Below, piece by piece: positions 17,867-26,854 of a stretch of DNA of 57,191 nucleotides. Numbering within the stretch: the first letter of the stretch is position 1; every line of letters begins with the position of its first letter. Below the pieces are notes generated by a model. It ran no database searches. It was not told the DNA's origin and worked only from the letters and a program-made list of their open reading frames with translations. Both the position numbers and the translations under genes were made by a program. This DNA comes from Pseudomonas neuropathica. GTDB lineage: Bacteria; Pseudomonadota; Gammaproteobacteria; Pseudomonadales; Pseudomonadaceae. The stretch spans positions 1 through 57,191 of the forward strand of contig NZ_JACOPX010000028.1 in the NCBI RefSeq assembly GCF_015461835.1. The letters are read 5' to 3'.

Positions 17867-18895
17867 ATGAGTCGTTACCAACCGCCGTTGACCCTAACCA
17901 CACGAATGATTGCGTTGATCGCCGAAATCAGCGAGCAAATCGGTCAGCTTTCGGCTGGGGGCGACAGTCGGCAGACGCCTCATCTGCGCCGAGGCAATCG
18001 TATCCGTACAATTCAGGCATCTTTGGCAATCGAAAACAATACATTGAGTGTCGAGCAGGTAACCGCAGTGCTCGCCGGGCAACGGGTTTTAGGTTTGCCC
18101 AAGGAAATTCAAGAAGTGCGCAATGCATTTACAGCGTATGAAACCATGCCGCAATGGCAGCCTGACAACAGGGCTGACCTGCTTCAAGCGCATGAGTTGT
18201 TGATGCATGGGCTGATTGATGAGTGCGGGCATTTTCGTCGAGCGGGTGTGGGGATCTATCGCGCAGAGCAACTGATTCATATGGCGCCACCTCCGAGCCG
18301 CATATCACCGCTGATGGATGACTTGCTGGCATGGGTTGTGCGCTCTGAATGGCATCCGCTGATCATTAGTTGTGTATTCCACTATGAGTTTGAGTTCATC
18401 CATCCGTTTGCTGATGGAAACGGGCGAATGGGACGGCTGTGGCAAACATTGATATTGAGCCAATGGCGCCCGGTCCTTGCGTATTTGCCGGTCGAAGCGG
18501 TTATTCGAAAGGAGCAGGATGCCTATTACTCTGCTTTGTCTGCTTCTGACCGGCAGGGAGAGTCAACGCCTTTTGTCGAGTACATGCTGCATGCGCTAAA
18601 TGTTTCGTTGCGTGAAGCCATCGCTAATGAGTCAGCGAGCGACCTAGTAACCGACTCAGTAACCGACCTAGTAGCAAGATTGTTGTTAACGCTGGGACCC
18701 CGTTCTTTGAGGATCAGTGATCTGATGGCGGAGATGAGCCTGGCCCACAAGGCTACGTTCAGATCCAACTATCTCAAACCGGCCTTAACCGCTGGAATGA
18801 TCGAAATGACCGATCCTCAATCACCCAAGAATCCAACCCAGAAATATCGGCTTACTCAACTTGGCAAAATGATGGTTAAAAAGTTGAAGTGTTAA
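17867..18895 (+). CDS. Fic family protein, N-terminally auto-inhibited (class II)
   Basis: Predicted AMP-transferase that modifies a protein hydroxyl using ATP. It has 342 residues from 17867 (MSRYQPPLTL), with GAGGA 3-4 bases before the ATG; an upstream ATG at 17834 has no such site. The catalytic motif HPFADGNGRMGR is complete at 179-190, including His179. The inhibitory helix S52-L-A-I-E56-N57 fits the (S/T)xxxE(G/N) motif that blocks ATP. The target-binding flap lies near LIHMAPPPSRI. The C-terminal third resembles a winged helix, joined by a repetitive linker SDLVTDSVTDLV encoded by a short tandem repeat (18641-18675). Base composition is near 50 % GC in the 3' half, lower than its neighbours, which suggests transfer. 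It is an intact, probably regulatory or stress protein; its target is not known. Confidence 0.93.
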   Translation: MSRYQPPLTLTTRMIALIAEISEQIGQLSAGGDSRQTPHLRRGNRIRTIQASLAIENNTLSVEQVTAVLAGQRVLGLPKEIQEVRNAFTAYETMPQWQPDNRADLLQAHELLMHGLIDECGHFRRAGVGIYRAEQLIHMAPPPSRISPLMDDLLAWVVRSEWHPLIISCVFHYEFEFIHPFADGNGRMGRLWQTLILSQWRPVLAYLPVEAVIRKEQDAYYSALSASDRQGESTPFVEYMLHALNVSLREAIANESASDLVTDSVTDLVARLLLTLGPRSLRISDLMAEMSLAHKATFRSNYLKPALTAGMIEMTDPQSPKNPTQKYRLTQLGKMMVKKLKC

Positions 18896-18916
18896 GTCTG
18901 CAGCCGACAGCTCAAT

Positions 18917-18953
18917 AAAAATGCCCATATCTCGCGATACGGGCATTTTTTGT
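18917..18953 (+). terminator. Terminator after the Fic gene
   Basis: ATGCCC(GTA/TAT variant) and GGGCAT form a stem around ATATCTCGCGATAC, followed by TTTTTTG. The A-run before the stem also allows use for the convergent slt gene. Confidence 0.88.
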
Positions 18954-18974
18954 TACTCGGCGTCAGCCGCGTGA

Positions 18975-20903
18975 TCACTGATCATCAAAATACCGCTCAT
19001 GCCAGTCCACCAGCGGCTGTGGCGAGTTGAGTTTCTGGCCGTAGATCACCGAGTACGACAGCACGTTCTGCACATACTGACGGGTTTCGTCGAACGGAAT
19101 GCTTTCCACCCAGACGTCGAAGCTCAGGTGATCAGCACCGCGCAGCCATTGGCGCACGCGACCGGGGCCGGCGTTGTAGGCGGCGGAGGCGAGGACGCGG
19201 TTGCCGTTGAACTGGCTGTGCACCTGGCTCAGATACGCGGCGCCGAGCTGGATGTTCTTGTCCGGGTCCAGCACTTGCTGCGGCGAGGCCAGCGGAATGC
19301 TGAATTTGCGCGCGGTTTCCTTGGCGGTGCCGGGCATCAATTGCATCAGGCCGCTGGCGCCGACGCCGGAGCGGGCGTCGTCCATGAAAGCGCTTTCCTG
19401 GCGGGTAATGGCAAACACCCAGCTCGAATGCAGGCCACGCACCTTGGCTTCACGCACGAGCGTTTCGCGGTGGGCCATCGGGAAGCGGATATCCAGATCG
19501 TCCCAGTACTGCGCCTGACTGATGGTGCGGATCGCCGGGAAATACCATTTCAGGTCGTAAGCCAGTTTCGCCTGGGCAACCATCTCATCGCGGTTGAAAT
19601 GGCGGCTGACGTGATACCACTCGCGACGACCGTCGACGATCTGCCCACGGGCATGGAATTCCAGCGCGCGGCGTACACCCGGCGTGTTGCGCACCTTGTT
19701 GATCAGCGCCTGGCTGAGGACCAATGGCTTGTTGTTCAGCGAGTACGGCGATTGCGAGCGATCGGCGGCGAGGAAACCGTAGAAATCGCGCTCGCGCGCA
19801 AGGTTTTTATAAAGGGTCTGTGCTTCCGGGTTTTGCGGCTGGGCCAGTTCCAGACTGCGTGCCTGCCAGTAGCGCCAGCGGTTGGTGGTGGCCAGATCCT
19901 GCGGCAGACGGCGGGTCAACTGATAGGCGTCGTCCCAGCGGGCCAGACGCAGCAACAGGCGCAGACGCCATTCCGAAACCGTGTTGTCGCGCAGTTCCGG
20001 GTCGTACTTGGTCATCACATCCAGCGCGCGGCTGTCGAAACGACGGGCGAGGGTCAGGCCGATTTCCCGGGCGATTGCGACTTTTTCATCGCGAGAGAAA
20101 TGCATGCTGCTGGCATACCCGTCGAGCAGCGCCATGGCCTTGTCAGGATCCTGACGAGCGAGGCGGCGCAGGCCGAGGCTGACCACGTCGGACATCGGCT
20201 CATCGGCCGGGGTGAAACGCGAAGGCTGATTGAGCAGCTCGGGTTTCTGCGCGACATCGACCAGCAAGCGACCGCGCGGGGCGAGGGTGGTCAGGCCGTT
20301 GACCAGGCTGTTGGCCAATGGATAGTTGCGGGCCTGAGCGGCAAGCTTGGTGCGCTCCCAGCGTTTCTGTTCAGTGAGCTGGCCATCGGCGGCCCAGATG
20401 CCGAACAGCGCGTCACACGCGGCGGGTTGGGATTTGCCGGTCAGCCAGAGCTTTTCAGCATTGGCGTACCCCTCGGCCTTATGGTTGCTGCTGATCTGGT
20501 ACTGCGCGTTGAGGCAGTCCAGTTCAGTGAAGTTGAGTTTCGGGTCGTAATACTTGACGAAGGTCGCCCAGTCGCCGCGGTCGGCGAGCCAGCGCAACCA
20601 GCGCAGTTTCATCCAGTTGGCCTGGGGCAGGTCACCGTGTTCGGCGAGGAATTTCTCGATTTCCGCATTGCTCGCGGACTTCAGGCGCGCGGTCAGTTCG
20701 TCGTAAGCCAGATACGGTTCCAGCGGATAATCGGCCAGCGCCTGGCTGTAGCGGAAATACGGGCCGGTATCACCCTTGGCCAAGGCGCGCTTGGCTTCAT
20801 CGTAATACTGGCGTTGGGTGGACAGGTCCACCGCCTGGGCGGATTGAGCGGCAGCGGCGGTAAGTAGCAAACAGGACAAGACACTGAAAAGGCGACTGCG
20901 CAT
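18975..20903 (-). CDS. slt: Soluble lytic murein transglycosylase (Slt70 type)
   Basis: Periplasmic enzyme that cleaves the glycan strand of peptidoglycan, leaving 1,6-anhydro-MurNAc ends. The start at 20903 (MRSRLFSVLSCLLLTAAAAQ) gives a normal signal peptide cut after QSAQA, and 642 residues; the frame opens 24 bases earlier. The long N-terminal part is alpha-helical like the Slt70 ring. The C-terminal SLT domain has the catalytic Glu in AITRQESAFMDDARS, then GASGLMQLMPGTAKETA and LGAAYLSQV and AAYNAGPGRVRQWL. The product size agrees with Slt70. It is convergent with the Fic gene and divergent from uup. Confidence 0.96.
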   Translation of the reverse strand: MRSRLFSVLSCLLLTAAAAQSAQAVDLSTQRQYYDEAKRALAKGDTGPYFRYSQALADYPLEPYLAYDELTARLKSASNAEIEKFLAEHGDLPQANWMKLRWLRWLADRGDWATFVKYYDPKLNFTELDCLNAQYQISSNHKAEGYANAEKLWLTGKSQPAACDALFGIWAADGQLTEQKRWERTKLAAQARNYPLANSLVNGLTTLAPRGRLLVDVAQKPELLNQPSRFTPADEPMSDVVSLGLRRLARQDPDKAMALLDGYASSMHFSRDEKVAIAREIGLTLARRFDSRALDVMTKYDPELRDNTVSEWRLRLLLRLARWDDAYQLTRRLPQDLATTNRWRYWQARSLELAQPQNPEAQTLYKNLARERDFYGFLAADRSQSPYSLNNKPLVLSQALINKVRNTPGVRRALEFHARGQIVDGRREWYHVSRHFNRDEMVAQAKLAYDLKWYFPAIRTISQAQYWDDLDIRFPMAHRETLVREAKVRGLHSSWVFAITRQESAFMDDARSGVGASGLMQLMPGTAKETARKFSIPLASPQQVLDPDKNIQLGAAYLSQVHSQFNGNRVLASAAYNAGPGRVRQWLRGADHLSFDVWVESIPFDETRQYVQNVLSYSVIYGQKLNSPQPLVDWHERYFDDQ

Positions 20904-21117
20904 GAGACATCCGGGCAGAGAAATCATGACAAGTGCCGACCTCGGTCAGCACTGAATTGTCTGTAGCTTAGCCTTTTGCCAGCAAGCGGCGAAAGCTTTG
21001 CCGGCCTCGCAGCACAAGTTCGCAACAAATGTTGTGCAGAGTGCTTCGACAGACAAATTGCCGGCCTGCTGAAGCCCTAACTCAGGTAGAATGCGCGCCC
21101 GGTTTTTGGAGAAGCTC

Positions 21118-23040
21118 ATGACCCTGCTCAAATTCAGCGATGTGTCCCTTGCGTTCGGCGCTATGCCGTTGTTGGACAAGGTGTCCTGGCAGATCGCCCG
21201 TGGTGAGCGGGTGTGCATCATCGGCCGCAACGGCACTGGCAAGTCCAGCATGATGAAACTGGTCAAGGGCGACCAGAAGCCCGATGAAGGCTCGGTGTGG
21301 CGTGCCCCCGGTCTGAAAATCGGCGAATTGCCGCAAGAATTGCCGGTGGCCGACGATCGGACGGTGTTCGACGTGGTCGCTGAAGGCCTTGATGGCGTGG
21401 GAGCGTTGCTCGCCGAATACCATCACCTCGCACAGAACTGCGTTACTGAGGAAGACCTGAACAAGCTGATGCACGTTCAGCAAGACCTCGAAGCCCGTGA
21501 TGGCTGGCGTTTGCAGACTCTGGTCGAGAGCACTTTGAGCCGCCTGCAACTACCGGCCGACAAGACCCTCGCCCAGTTATCCGGCGGCTGGCGTCGTCGC
21601 GTGCTGCTGGCGCAGGCGCTGGTGTCCGAGCCGGATCTGCTGCTGCTCGACGAACCAACCAACCACCTGGACATCGGTGCGATTGCCTGGCTCGAAGAAG
21701 CCCTGAAAGATTTCCAGGGCGCCGTGCTGTTCATCACGCACGACCGTTCTTTCCTGCAAAACCTTGCCACGCGCATCCTCGAACTGGATCGCGGCGGCCT
21801 GATCGACTGGAACGGCGACTACGCCAGTTTCCTTGTGCACAAAGAAGCCGCGCTGGCCGCCGAAGAGACCGCCAACGCGCTGTTCGACAAGAAACTGGCC
21901 CAGGAAGAAGTCTGGATCCGCCAGGGCATCAAGGCTCGCCGCACCCGCAACGAAGGCCGCGTCCGCGCCCTGAAAGCTTTGCGCGTGGAGCGTAGCGAGC
22001 GTCGTGAGCGCACCGGCAAGGCCAACATTCAGCTGGACACTGCCGACAAGTCCGGCAAGCAGGTGATGGTCCTCGAGAACGTGAGTTTCGCTCACCCGGG
22101 CGGCCCGTTCCTGATCAAGGATTTCTCGATGGTGCTGACACGCGGCGATCGTATCGGTCTGCTTGGCGCCAACGGCACTGGCAAGACCACCCTGCTGAAA
22201 CTGATGCTCAGCGGTCTGCAACCGACCAGTGGCAAAGTGGAAGAGGGCACGCGGATCGACGTGGCCTACTTCGACCAGTTGCGCCATCAACTGGATCTGG
22301 AAAAAACCGTGATCGACAACGTCGCCGAAGGTCGCGACTTCATCGATATCGACGGCCAGAGCCGTCACGTGCTGAGCTACCTCGGCGATTTCCTGTTCAG
22401 CCCGCAGCGTGCCCGCACGCCGGTCAAGGCGCTGTCGGGTGGCGAGCGTGCGCGTCTGTTGCTGGCCAAACTGTTCAGCAAACCGGCGAACCTGCTGGTA
22501 CTCGACGAACCGACCAACGACCTCGACGTGGAAACCCTCGAGCTGCTCGAAGAAGTGCTGCTGACCTTTAATGGCACTGTGCTGATGGTCAGCCACGACC
22601 GGGCATTCCTCGACAACGTGGTCACCAGTACTCTGGTCTTCGAAGGTGAAGGCAAGGTGCGTGAATATGTCGGTGGTTATCAGGACTGGATCCGTCAGGG
22701 CGGTTCGCCGCGTCTGCTGGGCGTAACCGAAAGCAAATCCGGCAAGGCTGACCTGAATTCGGCGGTGGTCACTGCCGAACCTGCTGTTGTTGCCGCGCCT
22801 GTGGCGGCTGCCCCGGCCGCCAAGAAGAAGCTCAGCTACAAGCTGCAACGCGAGCTGGAAGCGTTGCCGGGCGATATCGACGCCAAGGAACAGCAGATTG
22901 CTGCGGTAGAAGCCGAGATGGCTGAAGCCGGTTTCTATCAGCGTCCTGCGGCTGAAACGGCCAAGGTGATTGCTTCGCTGGAGCAGTTGCAGGCTGAGCT
23001 GGATGCGTTGATGGAGCGTTGGGCCGAGCTCGATGCCTGA
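21118..23040 (+). CDS. uup: ABC-F family ATPase Uup
   Basis: Cytosolic ABC-F protein with two ATPase domains and no membrane part; Uup members act on the ribosome and affect precise excision of transposons. It has 640 residues from 21118, with GGAGAA 5 bases before the ATG. Domain 1 has GRNGTGKSS, signature LSGGWRRR and LLLLDEPTNHLDIGA. Domain 2 has GANGTGKTT, LSGGERARLL and LLVLDEPTNDLD. A linker lies between them (residues near 250-320, rich in Arg and Glu). After an Ala/Pro-rich hinge the C-terminal 75 residues (KLSYKLQRELEALPG onward) form the coiled coil that is specific for Uup. Confidence 0.97.
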   Translation: MTLLKFSDVSLAFGAMPLLDKVSWQIARGERVCIIGRNGTGKSSMMKLVKGDQKPDEGSVWRAPGLKIGELPQELPVADDRTVFDVVAEGLDGVGALLAEYHHLAQNCVTEEDLNKLMHVQQDLEARDGWRLQTLVESTLSRLQLPADKTLAQLSGGWRRRVLLAQALVSEPDLLLLDEPTNHLDIGAIAWLEEALKDFQGAVLFITHDRSFLQNLATRILELDRGGLIDWNGDYASFLVHKEAALAAEETANALFDKKLAQEEVWIRQGIKARRTRNEGRVRALKALRVERSERRERTGKANIQLDTADKSGKQVMVLENVSFAHPGGPFLIKDFSMVLTRGDRIGLLGANGTGKTTLLKLMLSGLQPTSGKVEEGTRIDVAYFDQLRHQLDLEKTVIDNVAEGRDFIDIDGQSRHVLSYLGDFLFSPQRARTPVKALSGGERARLLLAKLFSKPANLLVLDEPTNDLDVETLELLEEVLLTFNGTVLMVSHDRAFLDNVVTSTLVFEGEGKVREYVGGYQDWIRQGGSPRLLGVTESKSGKADLNSAVVTAEPAVVAAPVAAAPAAKKKLSYKLQRELEALPGDIDAKEQQIAAVEAEMAEAGFYQRPAAETAKVIASLEQLQAELDALMERWAELDA

Positions 23041-23052
23041 TTGATCTGGCAA

Positions 23053-23092
23053 TAAAAAAGCCCGGCCTCATTTGCGTGAGGCCGGGCTTTTT
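23053..23092 (+). terminator. Terminator after uup
   Basis: AAGCCCGGCCTC-ATTTGCGT-GAGGCCGGGCTT followed by TTT. It runs straight into a palindromic repeat. Confidence 0.94.
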
Positions 23093-23174
23093 GTAGGAGC
23101 TGCCGAAGGCTGCGATCTTTTGATCTTGTTTTTAAAACCAGCGTCAAAAGATCGCAGCCTTCGGCAGCTCCTAC
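23093..23174. repeat. Palindromic repeat, family GTAGGAGCTGCC...GGCAGCTCCTAC (copy 3 of 3)
   Basis: Arms GTAGGAGCTGCCGAAGGCTG and its complement are separated by GATCTTTTGATC-type segments and a T/A-rich loop. It lies between the convergent uup and usp genes. Confidence 0.9.
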
Positions 23175-23181
23175 TCAAGGG

Positions 23182-23619
23182 TTAGCGTTTGACCAGGTGC
23201 ACGGCAAGGACATCGCATGGTGCACCGTGCAGCACGTCATTCGCAGTGGAGCCGAGCAACAGCGCCAGACCATGACGACCATGACTACCGACCACGATCA
23301 AATCGCACTGCTGTTCTTTGGCGAAGTGATGGATTTCCTGGCGTGGCTGGCCATAGGTCAGGTGGCAGTTGGCGCCTTCGAGTTCGGAATACTTGAGTTT
23401 CAGACGCTCAAGACGCTCCTTGGCCTGATCGAACTGCTGTTGTTGCAGTTGTGACAGATCCATCGGCACGTCGCCGCCGAATGCCATGGCCATTGGTTCG
23501 ACGATATGCACCAGCGACAGTTTGGCGCCATTGCTCACCGACAGCTCGCGGGCGCGGTGAATCACTGGGTCGCACTCTTCGGTCAGATCTACGGCGACCA
23601 GGATGTGGTGGTAGGGCAT
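23182..23619 (-). CDS. Universal stress protein (UspA family)
   Basis: A 145-residue cytosolic Rossmann-like protein from the ATG at 23619 (MPYHHILVAVDLTEECDPVI), with GAGGAG 6-7 bases upstream. The start Val-Ala-Val-Asp strand and the ATP-binding pattern G-2x-G-9x-G(S/T) in VGSHGRHGLALLLGSTA are present, so it is of the nucleotide-binding type. It ends 7 bases from the palindromic repeat and is divergent from a small membrane-protein gene. A role in survival under anaerobic or stationary conditions is known for some Pseudomonas Usps; not shown here. Confidence 0.93.
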   Translation of the reverse strand: MPYHHILVAVDLTEECDPVIHRARELSVSNGAKLSLVHIVEPMAMAFGGDVPMDLSQLQQQQFDQAKERLERLKLKYSELEGANCHLTYGQPRQEIHHFAKEQQCDLIVVGSHGRHGLALLLGSTANDVLHGAPCDVLAVHLVKR

Positions 23620-23722
23620 GAGGTGCTCCTCGTGAGGTTTCAATATTGTTAAGTATGGCTGGTTTCAAGCGCATTGGTTCCAAAGTGACACAATGCGCTC
23701 ACCAAGAATTGGGAATAGAGAT

Positions 23723-24160
23723 ATGACGGTCTGGTTGGTGGTGTCAATCCTGCTGGTGGTTTTGAGCCCGTTGGCGTGGTTGCGCCCATCGCGCGCGCAA
23801 AGCGGTCGCATCGCCTTGCGCATGGAGGCGCGGCGCATGGGGCTGGCCATGCAACTGGCGCCTCAGGAATGGCCGCACTGGCTGGCGCAAGAGCCGCCGA
23901 ATCCGTGTGCGCAGTACCATCGGCCGCGCCGTGGCAAGTCGCCTGCCTGCTGGACTTACTGGCAAAAATCGCCGGGTGTGTGGGTCAATCAATGGCAGGA
24001 AGTCTGCGAAGATCGGGCGCTGCTCAATCATTTCGAAAAGTTGCCAGGCAACGTTTTCAAAGTCGAAGCAGACAAGCAGATGATCGCCTTGTACTGGGGC
24101 GAGAAGGGCGAAGCGTCGGTGTTGCAGGACATCGACACCACTCTGAAAGCACTGGCGTGA
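23723..24160 (+). CDS. Hypothetical protein with an N-terminal membrane helix (PA3016-like)
   Basis: A 145-residue protein beginning MTVWLVVSILLVVLSPLAWL, one signal-anchor helix, followed by a basic stretch RPSRAQSGRIALRMEARRMG and a mixed C-terminal domain ending VLQDIDTTLKALA. It has no cleavage site and no known motif; two Cys-containing segments (PPNPCAQYHRP, SPACWTYW) might contribute to a fold. The start ATG at 23723 is preferred over one at 23693. It is divergent from the universal stress gene, the order also found, from memory, in P. aeruginosa. Function unknown. Confidence 0.78.
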   Translation: MTVWLVVSILLVVLSPLAWLRPSRAQSGRIALRMEARRMGLAMQLAPQEWPHWLAQEPPNPCAQYHRPRRGKSPACWTYWQKSPGVWVNQWQEVCEDRALLNHFEKLPGNVFKVEADKQMIALYWGEKGEASVLQDIDTTLKALA

Positions 24161-24204
24161 CGCGCGGACTTTTCCCACTGCAACGGTGTGGAACGTCCGG
24201 CAGA
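24161..24204. other. Short gap after the hypothetical gene
   Basis: No feature is recognised. The next bases form the 3' end of a candidate minus-strand RNA. Confidence 0.4.
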
Positions 24205-24350
24205 CGCGCAATAAAAAGCCCGACATGATTCATCGGGCAGGGTGGCCAGGCAGGCCGGAAACCTTTTTTGATGCTGACTTGGTCGGTACATCCCTCTGTA
24301 GTCCACCCAGCGTAGCCCTTTAAACTCGGGCTGCTGGGAATTAGGGCGAC
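24205..24350 (-). ncRNA. Candidate minus-strand small RNA in the fadB upstream gap
   Basis: A 517-base gap before fadB holds a terminator that works only on the minus strand: GCCCGA (24238-24233), loop, TCGGGC (24223-24218), then TTTTTATT. About 70 bases before it a second stem pairs CCCAGC/GCTGGG (24306-24311 with 24333-24338) and AGCCC/GGGCT inside. There is a possible -10 TAGAAT near 24366-24371. No protein gene lies on this strand, so a structured RNA of about 140 nt is likely. The -35 is not clear and no family is recognised. Confidence 0.45.
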
Positions 24351-24468
24351 TTTTCTAACTATTGATTCTATGAATGGCTTCACATGCAGACGCGTGTTGC
24401 GGGTCTTCGTCTTACAGAAATGACCGCAAAGTCGCATTTCAACCCGTATTTTGGGCGATTGACAATTG

Positions 24469-24527
24469 TCGGAAATTCCGTGAAGGTGACGTACCCAAAT
24501 CAAACGGGCGTATGAATTGAGCGTTTG
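24469..24527 (+). promoter_or_regulatory. fadB upstream region with TTGACA and PsrA-like half-sites
   Basis: The segment 24469-24478 holds TTGACAATTG, with the palindrome GACAATTGTC over it. Further on, CAAAC (24501-24505) and GTTTG (24523-24527) are the two halves of a PsrA operator but stand 17 bases apart instead of the usual two to four. PsrA controls fadBA in P. aeruginosa. A true operator here is uncertain. Confidence 0.3.
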
Positions 24528-24677
24528 TCTTACAGACTGCTCCTACAGAATCCCGACTATCGCGTTGGCGGGTGTGCCGGGTGGATTGGCGTTAGCATCG
24601 ACGAAAAAGCGTCCTGCCGAGCCATTCGCCTGCGTCCGACGTGTACTGTTCAGCTTCCATATCGTGGAGATCAGTTG

Positions 24678-26825
24678 ATGATTTACGAAGGTAAAGCCAT
24701 CACGGTTAAAGCTCTTGAAAGTGGCATCGTCGAATTGAAATTCGACCTCAAGGGTGAGTCCGTCAACAAGTTCAACCGTCTAACCCTGAACGAACTGCGT
24801 CAGGCCGTAGACACCATCAAGGCAGATGCTTCGATCAAGGGCGTGATCGTCAGCAGTGGCAAGGACGTGTTCATCGTCGGCGCCGACATCACCGAATTTG
24901 TCGACAACTTCAAGCTGCCGGATGCCGAGCTGGTTGCTGGCAATCTCGAAGCCAACAAGATCTTCAGCGATTTCGAAGACCTCAACGTCCCAACCGTAGT
25001 GGCCATCAATGGCATCGCCCTGGGCGGCGGTCTGGAAATGTGCCTGGCGGCTGACTATCGCGTCATGTCGACCAAAGCCAAGATCGGCCTGCCGGAAGTC
25101 AAGCTGGGCATCTACCCAGGCTTCGGTGGCACCGTGCGTCTGCCGCGCTTGATCGGTGTCGATAACGCCATCGAGTGGATTGCCTCCGGTAAGGAAAACC
25201 GCCCTGAAGACGCCCTGAAAGTCAGCGCCGTCGACGCCGTGGTTGCTCCTGAAAAACTGCAGGAAGCTGCCCTTGAACTGATCAAGCGCGCCATCTCCGG
25301 CGAGTTCGATTTCAAGGCCAAGCGTCAGCCGAAACTTGAAAAACTCAAACTGAACGCCATTGAACAGATGATGGCTTTCGAAACCGCCAAAGGTTTCGTT
25401 GCCGGTCAGGCTGGCCCGAACTACCCGGCGCCGGTTGAAGCGATCAAGACCATCCAGAAAGCCGCGAACTTCGGTCGTGACAAGGCGCTGGAAGTCGAAG
25501 CTGCCGGTTTCGTCAAACTGGCCAAGACCTCTGCCGCGCAGAGCTTGATCGGTCTGTTCCTGAACGATCAGGAGCTGAAGAAAAAGGCCAAGGCCTACGA
25601 CGAAATCGCCAAAGACGTGAAGCAGGCCGCTGTACTCGGCGCTGGCATCATGGGTGGTGGTATCGCTTATCAGTCGGCCTCCAAAGGTACGCCGATCCTG
25701 ATGAAGGACATCAACGAGCACGGCATCGAGCAGGGTCTGGCTGAAGCCGCCAAACTGCTGGTTGGCCGCGTTGATAAAGGTCGCATGACCGCTGCGAAAA
25801 TGGCTGAAGTGCTCAACGCCATTCGTCCGACCCTGTCCTACGGCGACTTCGGTCACGTCGATCTGGTTGTCGAAGCAGTGGTCGAGAACCCGAAGGTCAA
25901 GCAAGCCGTACTGGCTGAAGTCGAAGGTCAGGTCAAAGAGGACACCATCCTCGCGTCCAACACCTCGACCATTTCCATCAGCCTGCTGGCCAAGGCCCTC
26001 AAGCGTCCGGAAAACTTCGTCGGCATGCACTTCTTCAACCCGGTGCACATGATGCCGCTGGTGGAAGTGATCCGTGGCGAGAAGTCCAGCGAGCTGGCTG
26101 TTGCCACCACCGTTGCCTACGCCAAGAAAATGGGCAAGAACCCGATCGTCGTCAACGACTGCCCGGGCTTCCTCGTTAACCGCGTGCTGTTCCCGTACTT
26201 CGGCGGTTTCGCCAAGCTGGTCAGCGCCGGTGTCGACTTCGTCCGTATCGACAAGGTCATGGAAAAATTCGGCTGGCCGATGGGCCCGGCTTACCTGATG
26301 GACGTGGTCGGTATCGACACCGGTCACCATGGTCGTGACGTCATGGCTGAAGGTTTCCCGGATCGCATGAAGGATGACCGCCGTTCGGCCATCGACGTGC
26401 TGTACGAAGCCAAGCGCCTGGGTCAGAAAAACGGCAAGGGCTTCTACGCCTACGAGGCCGACAAGAAAGGCAAGCAGAAGAAAGTCGCCGACCCTTCGGT
26501 GCTGGAAGTGCTCAAGCCGATCGTTTACGAGCAGCGCGAAGTCACTGACGAAGACATCATCAACTGGATGATGATCCCGCTGTGCCTGGAAACCGTGCGT
26601 TGCCTGGAAGACGGCATCGTTGAAACTGCCGCCGAAGCCGACATGGGTCTGGTCTACGGTATCGGTTTCCCTCCATTCCGTGGCGGTGCGCTGCGCTACA
26701 TCGATTCGATCGGTGTTGCCGAGTTCGTTGCCCTGGCTGACCAGTACGCTGATTTGGGCGCGCTGTACCACCCGACCGCGAAGCTGCGCGAAATGGCCAA
26801 AAACGGCCAGAGCTTCTTCGGTTAA
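24678..26825 (+). CDS. fadB: Fatty acid oxidation complex alpha subunit (enoyl-CoA hydratase / 3-hydroxyacyl-CoA dehydrogenase)
   Basis: Catalyses hydration, 3-hydroxyacyl dehydrogenation and isomerisation in beta-oxidation, in a tetramer with FadA. The start at 24678 (MIYEGKAITVKALESG) gives 715 residues, the standard length; an open frame to 24525 has no ribosome-binding site and is not used. The N-terminal hydratase domain has NGIALGGGLEMCLAADYRV and LPEVKLGIYPGFGGTVRLPR with the two catalytic Glu. The central dehydrogenase has the NAD site AAVLGAGIMGGGIAYQSA and catalytic His in VGMHFFNPVHMMPLVEV. GGAG lies 8-9 bases before the ATG. It is cotranscribed with fadA 29 bases downstream. Confidence 0.98.
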   Translation: MIYEGKAITVKALESGIVELKFDLKGESVNKFNRLTLNELRQAVDTIKADASIKGVIVSSGKDVFIVGADITEFVDNFKLPDAELVAGNLEANKIFSDFEDLNVPTVVAINGIALGGGLEMCLAADYRVMSTKAKIGLPEVKLGIYPGFGGTVRLPRLIGVDNAIEWIASGKENRPEDALKVSAVDAVVAPEKLQEAALELIKRAISGEFDFKAKRQPKLEKLKLNAIEQMMAFETAKGFVAGQAGPNYPAPVEAIKTIQKAANFGRDKALEVEAAGFVKLAKTSAAQSLIGLFLNDQELKKKAKAYDEIAKDVKQAAVLGAGIMGGGIAYQSASKGTPILMKDINEHGIEQGLAEAAKLLVGRVDKGRMTAAKMAEVLNAIRPTLSYGDFGHVDLVVEAVVENPKVKQAVLAEVEGQVKEDTILASNTSTISISLLAKALKRPENFVGMHFFNPVHMMPLVEVIRGEKSSELAVATTVAYAKKMGKNPIVVNDCPGFLVNRVLFPYFGGFAKLVSAGVDFVRIDKVMEKFGWPMGPAYLMDVVGIDTGHHGRDVMAEGFPDRMKDDRRSAIDVLYEAKRLGQKNGKGFYAYEADKKGKQKKVADPSVLEVLKPIVYEQREVTDEDIINWMMIPLCLETVRCLEDGIVETAAEADMGLVYGIGFPPFRGGALRYIDSIGVAEFVALADQYADLGALYHPTAKLREMAKNGQSFFG

Positions 26826-26854
26826 GCGCCCCCAACTAGAGTGAGAGTGAACTT

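Noticed and set aside
24525..24677. N-terminal extension of fadB
   Set aside because: FadB is normally 715 residues and starts MIYEGKAI; the extra residues have no conserved character and no ribosome-binding site.
24780..26771. A 663-codon minus-strand frame opposite fadB
   Set aside because: It is the antisense image of fadB with no independent motifs.
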